Positions 40,521 to 43,957 of a stretch of DNA of 43,957 nt are shown piece by piece. The position numbers and the translations under genes were made by a program. The notes below the pieces were generated by a model that saw only the letters and a list, made by a program, of their open reading frames with translations, had not been told where the DNA came from and searched no databases. Origin of the DNA: Caulobacteraceae bacterium (lineage in GTDB: Bacteria > Pseudomonadota > Alphaproteobacteria > Caulobacterales > Caulobacteraceae). The first letter of the stretch is position 1, and each line of letters starts with the position of its first letter. Location of the stretch: positions 1 through 43,957 of the forward strand of contig JANXTX010000112.1 in assembly GCA_025352165.1 (NCBI GenBank). The letters run 5' to 3'.

Positions 40521-40781
40521 ATGCAGACCATGACGATCTTCAACCATGAAACGGTCGCGCTCGATGGGGAACGCTATAGCGACTGCGAGTTCCGCGGCTG
40601 CCGCATGGTCTATCGCGGTGGCGAACCCCCGGTATTCGACGACTGCCAGTTCAACGATTGCGACTGGCGTTTCGAAGACGCCGCCGCCAACACTCTGGCG
40701 CACATGAAACTCGTCTGGGCCGCAGGAGGCAAAGCCACCGTGCAAGCCCTAATCAAGACAGTCACCGGCGCCACGCGCTAA
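40521..40781 (+). CDS. Small hypothetical protein with pentapeptide-like CEFRGC/CQFNDC repeats
   Basis: GERYSDCEFRGCRMVYRGGEPPVFDDCQFNDCDWRFEDAAANTL; 10 bp after the previous ORF. Confidence 0.6.
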   Translation: MQTMTIFNHETVALDGERYSDCEFRGCRMVYRGGEPPVFDDCQFNDCDWRFEDAAANTLAHMKLVWAAGGKATVQALIKTVTGATR

Positions 40782-40879
40782 CCTACTCAAGCAGTCAGCA
40801 CATCGTCAGGGCGGGGGGCCGCGTCAAAACCTCACTTCCTCCAGCAAGGCCGCTCGCAATTCAGTCGGGCGACCGCGCG

Positions 40880-41333
40880 CTATCCAAACCGCTCCCGCCA
40901 CTCCGCCACCAGCCACTCGATATCCACAGGACCCTCCTCGAGGCGCCGCACCCCTGGTGCAATAGCCCAGGGATGCGCCAGCCGGGTCCACAGCCGCGCG
41001 ATGGGCGTGGCCACGGTCGGATCATCGAGCGTACCAGGGCGCACATTGATAACGTCAGGATGAGCCAGCGTTTCCGTATGCGTGCGCGTGAAGCATTCGG
41101 GGCAAATATGCTGCCGGTGTTGCGCGCCGCTGCCTCCCGGCAGATCACGCGACAGACTTTTGCCACTGATCACCTCAAAAATTCTTGCAAAAGGTAAGCA
41201 TGGAAAGTGAGAACGCGCTGCCTGTCCGCTGCAGGCAGTTACGACAGTGACAAATCAGTACTGCCAGCGGTGTGTCGCTGACACGATAACGCAGGGCGCC
41301 ACGGATGCAGCCTCCTTCCACCGGGAGTTTCAG
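40880..41333 (-). pseudogene. GFA family protein, frameshifted
   Basis: N-half (LKLPVEGGCIRGALRYRVSDTPLAVLICHCRNCLQRTGSAFSLSM) and C-half (HICPECFTRTHTETLAHPDVINVRPGTLDD...EWLVAEWRERFG) are in different frames, joined at a 5-T run. Confidence 0.8.
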
Positions 41334-41478
41334 GCACCTCCGGATGGTTCCGTACAGATAATCTAGCGCCGCAACCGCCATTTCTAATTGGTCGCCGCTA
41401 TCGGCGGTGTCTAGGCAACGCAACCATGGAAGCGACGAGCATGATAGCGCGATCCACCATCCCGATGTTCGGCCCGGC

Positions 41479-42177
41479 ATGAAGCGCGCCCTGATCATCC
41501 GCCACGTCCCTTATGAGGGAGTCGCCGGTTACCGTGCGCCGATCGAGGCAGCCGGCTATGAGGTGGGCCGCGTCGACGTTACCGATCCGGGTTTCGCGTC
41601 GCTGGACCTCCGCACGCCTGATCTGCTGATCATGATGGGCGGGCCGATGGGCGTCTACGAACAGGATAGCCATCCGTGGATCGGCTGTCAGCTACGCCGG
41701 TTGCAGCCGAGGCTGGCGGCCGGCCGGCCGACTCTGGGGGTATGCTTCGGTGCACAGATGATTGCCGCCGCTCTCGGCGCGGACGTCTACGCCGGGCCGC
41801 ACAAGGAGGTCGGTTTTCACCCCGTCAAGATCCAGGACAACGCCGGTAAAAGCCCGCTGCGCCACCTCGTCGACACCCCGATCCTGCACTGGCATGGCGA
41901 CACCTTCACCCTGCCCGCCGGTGCGGAACTGCTGGCTTCCAGCCACCTCTACGACCATCAGGCGTTTCGTGTGGGCGCCAATATTCTGGCCCTGCAGTTC
42001 CATGCCGAAATGGGTGAGGACGAGCGCTTTCACGCCTGGATCGAGCAATGGCCAGAATCCGTCATCGAGGCGGGGGGCGACGAGGCGTCCCTCCGGGCCG
42101 CGCATGACGCGCTCGGCCCTACCGCAGTCGCCGCCGGCCGCGCGATGATCACCCAATGGCTGGCCGAGCTGGGCTAG
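41479..42177 (+). CDS. Class I glutamine amidotransferase (GMP-synthase-like domain)
   Basis: MMGGPMGVYEQD, GVCFGAQMIAAALG (Cys nucleophile), ALQFHAEM. Start refined to 41479. Confidence 0.92.
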   Translation: MKRALIIRHVPYEGVAGYRAPIEAAGYEVGRVDVTDPGFASLDLRTPDLLIMMGGPMGVYEQDSHPWIGCQLRRLQPRLAAGRPTLGVCFGAQMIAAALGADVYAGPHKEVGFHPVKIQDNAGKSPLRHLVDTPILHWHGDTFTLPAGAELLASSHLYDHQAFRVGANILALQFHAEMGEDERFHAWIEQWPESVIEAGGDEASLRAAHDALGPTAVAAGRAMITQWLAELG

Positions 42178-42416
42178 ACACGATCCCCGCGGCTCGGCAA
42201 ACGTCTTTTCGACCTTGATCGACGCCAGCGTCACTTTCGCCTTGAAAGCCGGCGTGTGGTTACGTCTCGTTCATCTCGTTATCGTCTCTCCAGTTCAGCG
42301 GCATCATCGCCGCAGTCGGGCAGAAACTCCGATTACGGTGGATTACGGTGACAGGATATCAATTGCAGAAACTTTCCTCTGCCTGGTCCCGCCTATTTCA
42401 ATAATTGACATCCTCT

Positions 42417-42447
42417 CACTGTAACCCACTGTAACCGCACTGTAACC
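42417..42447. repeat. Three tandem copies of CACTGTAACC
   Basis: Copies at 42417-42426, 42427-42436 and 42438-42447. Confidence 0.8.
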
Positions 42448-42625
42448 GTCCGAAGCTGGCGTGAGTGAGCCGCTCAACCGGCGGACCACGAGCCACATCG
42501 CCTTCTAGGATGGGATCGACGCTCGAAAGCGGGGGGAGCCCAGCATACGCCGTACTCTCTGTCTATGATCAACTGATATCCCGTCACCTATTTGGATTTG
42601 CACCGATTTAGCCGTGCGATGAGGC

Positions 42626-43027
42626 TCAATCGACCTCGGCCGCCAGGCGGCTGAAAACAGCGATGAAGTCGGCGGGGCTCGCGCTGTCGAGGGCGCCTTG
42701 GCGTACTTCCTCGGCGGTCCACATCCATGAGCGCGCCGGGTCGTCTCGCATAGCCCAGTTCGGGAACAGCCGCTCGGTCACCGGGCGCGAGACGCGTTTT
42801 ACAACCTCAAGGTGGCGATCATCACGGCCGATGCTTTGATAGCGCGCTTCAACGGCGGCTTGCGGCCCTTCCAGTAACTGAAGATAGAGGTCGTGCCGAC
42901 AGATCAGCGCGCCGGTGATCGCGTCGCGCGGATTGTTCCGGCGGGCGATGATGAGGATTCCGTTCAGGGCCGCCTGATCAAAGCCAAATGGTCGGGACGA
43001 GTAGATCAGCTGGATAAGGTCTGTCAC
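42626..43027 (-). CDS. Stand-alone BLUF domain blue-light sensor
   Basis: LIQLIYSSRPFGFDQAALNGILIIARRNNPRDAITGALICRHDLYLQLLEG...FPNWAM; key Tyr, Asn, Gln, Trp and Met positions retained. Confidence 0.92.
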   Translation of the reverse strand: MTDLIQLIYSSRPFGFDQAALNGILIIARRNNPRDAITGALICRHDLYLQLLEGPQAAVEARYQSIGRDDRHLEVVKRVSRPVTERLFPNWAMRDDPARSWMWTAEEVRQGALDSASPADFIAVFSRLAAEVD

Positions 43028-43203
43028 CTTCGGGCTCCCATTATTGCGGTCACCCTAAGGGCTAATCGCCTAAGAAGGAACAGGTCTATGGCGCGGCTCG
43101 GGCATTGGAATTGCGGTGGGAACTACGTTGGAATTACGGTGACACCATATCGATTGTCGTATCTTCGGCCGCCCCCGCCCCCGCCCCCTTCCCCAGCCGA
43201 GTG

Positions 43204-43747
43204 TCACTGGTGAATGAACCTCCTCAGGATCTCCGCAACCAATTCCGGCTGCTCTTGTGCGATGGCGTGACCGCCGTTCCTGGCCACCAGCGTAACAGCC
43301 TGGCCAGTCGTAAGACCGGCGAGCCTGTCCTGCGCATCCGACCCGGCAATCCATTGACCCAACCCCGCTCGAACCGTGGCAGCAGCAATCGTACAATGCC
43401 CATGCGACAGCCGGCATGCATCAGCCAGTCATTGAGCCGCAGCAGCACGGCGTTCTTATGTCGCATGGCGTCAAACCAAGTGTCCGGCTCCGCTCCATCG
43501 ATGAACACGATGCCCGCCACTCGCTCGGGGCGCCGCCGCGCATAATCGATGGCGATCAACGCCCCGAACGACTCAGGCGCCAGCACAACCTTGCCCGAGA
43601 CACCGCCTCCGCTCAGCAATCGGTCGAGAACCGCCGTCTGCTCGCCCAGACTCGTTCGTGCGGGAGACGGGTCGCTCCATCCCAGTCCCGCGTGGTCATA
43701 GCTGCACACCCGGGCGAACCTCTCCGCGACGCAGGTGATTTGAAAAG
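43204..43747 (-). pseudogene. Alpha/beta hydrolase remnant: N-terminus missing, internal deletion and frameshift
   Basis: Frame ending 43224 reads FQITCVAERFARVCSYDHAGLGWSDPSP...VVLAPESFGALIAIDYARRRPERVAGIVFIDG. A second frame reads QWIAGSDAQDRLAGLTTGQAVTLVARNGGHAIAQEQPELVAEILRRFIHQ* (stop 43204-43206). Confidence 0.75.
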
Positions 43748-43749
43748 AT

Positions 43750-43766
43750 GCCGGCTCGAAGCCGGC
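43750..43766. repeat. Palindromic REP-like sequence GCCGGC-TCGAA-GCCGGC
   Basis: 6-bp arms, 5-nt loop, at the broken N-terminal end of the hydrolase remnant. Confidence 0.5.
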
Positions 43767-43912
43767 GCTCCGGCGGTGAAGCCTGCGGCCAATCTTCCAA
43801 ACGTTGCGCCTATGAACGTACCCCTCCGGTAGGGGCCGTCTTGCGGGCTGTCGGCGTGGCGAGGAGTTTGTGCGCCTAAGCTGACCTTAAGAGCACAGAT
43901 AGGCGCGCCGCC

Positions 43913-43957
43913 ATGGCTTTTGCGACTTTATTGACTGGACCGGAGCGTCGTCGGCGA
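43913..43957 (+). mobile_element. Possible start of an IS66-type transposase accessory gene, truncated by window end
   Basis: ATG at 43913 reads MAFATLLTGPERRRR; the GPERRRR start resembles IS66 TnpA N-termini. Only 15 codons visible. Confidence 0.35.

Noticed and set aside
42215-42424. 69-aa ORF MIDASVTFALKAGVW...
   Set aside because: Overlaps repeat-containing intergenic DNA, no recognisable domain, probably chance.
43175-43195. cccccgcccccgccccc run
   Set aside because: Short C-rich low-complexity stretch; could form G-quadruplex on the opposite strand but only marginal tract spacing, so not claimed.

Overview
This 44 kb window is GC-rich alphaproteobacterial DNA, possibly Caulobacterales-like judging by gene order (inference). 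Positions ~140-18060 are mostly conserved core genes: an MBL-fold hydrolase, a two-component system, nadE, two cyclophilins, coaD, gyrA, a kelch/galactose-oxidase-like protein, ssb, infA, an LGFP-repeat protein, an LMW phosphatase, UPF0262, hisD, DUF2948 and tRNA-Thr(GGT). Positions ~18.2-36.5 kb, directly after the tRNA, look like an accessory catabolic region. It holds five SDRs, a DUF4336-like protein, DUF1330, two paralogous MOSC proteins, a triple YbjQ-like protein, an acyl-CoA-dehydrogenase-like flavoprotein, a GFA protein, a c-heme/PQQ quinoprotein, a TonB-dependent receptor, an HTH regulator and an LLM flavin oxidoreductase. Positions ~36.8-44 kb hold a PGRS-like Gly-rich repeat protein, a VOC protein, a cold-shock protein, small ORFs, a frameshifted GFA pseudogene, a glutamine amidotransferase, a stand-alone BLUF photoreceptor bracketed by short direct repeats, and a decayed alpha/beta hydrolase. 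Both window edges carry what look like IS transposase 5' ends. The observations most worth following are the three-domain YbjQ-like fusion beside duplicated MOSC genes, the tandem SDR pair with an altered active site, the repeat-flanked BLUF gene, the two pseudogenes, the His-tailed alanine-zipper lipoprotein with its hairpin cluster, and a ~119 bp MITE-like inverted-repeat element. No CRISPR array, rRNA or clear defence system was seen. All family assignments are from reading the sequence; no database search was run.
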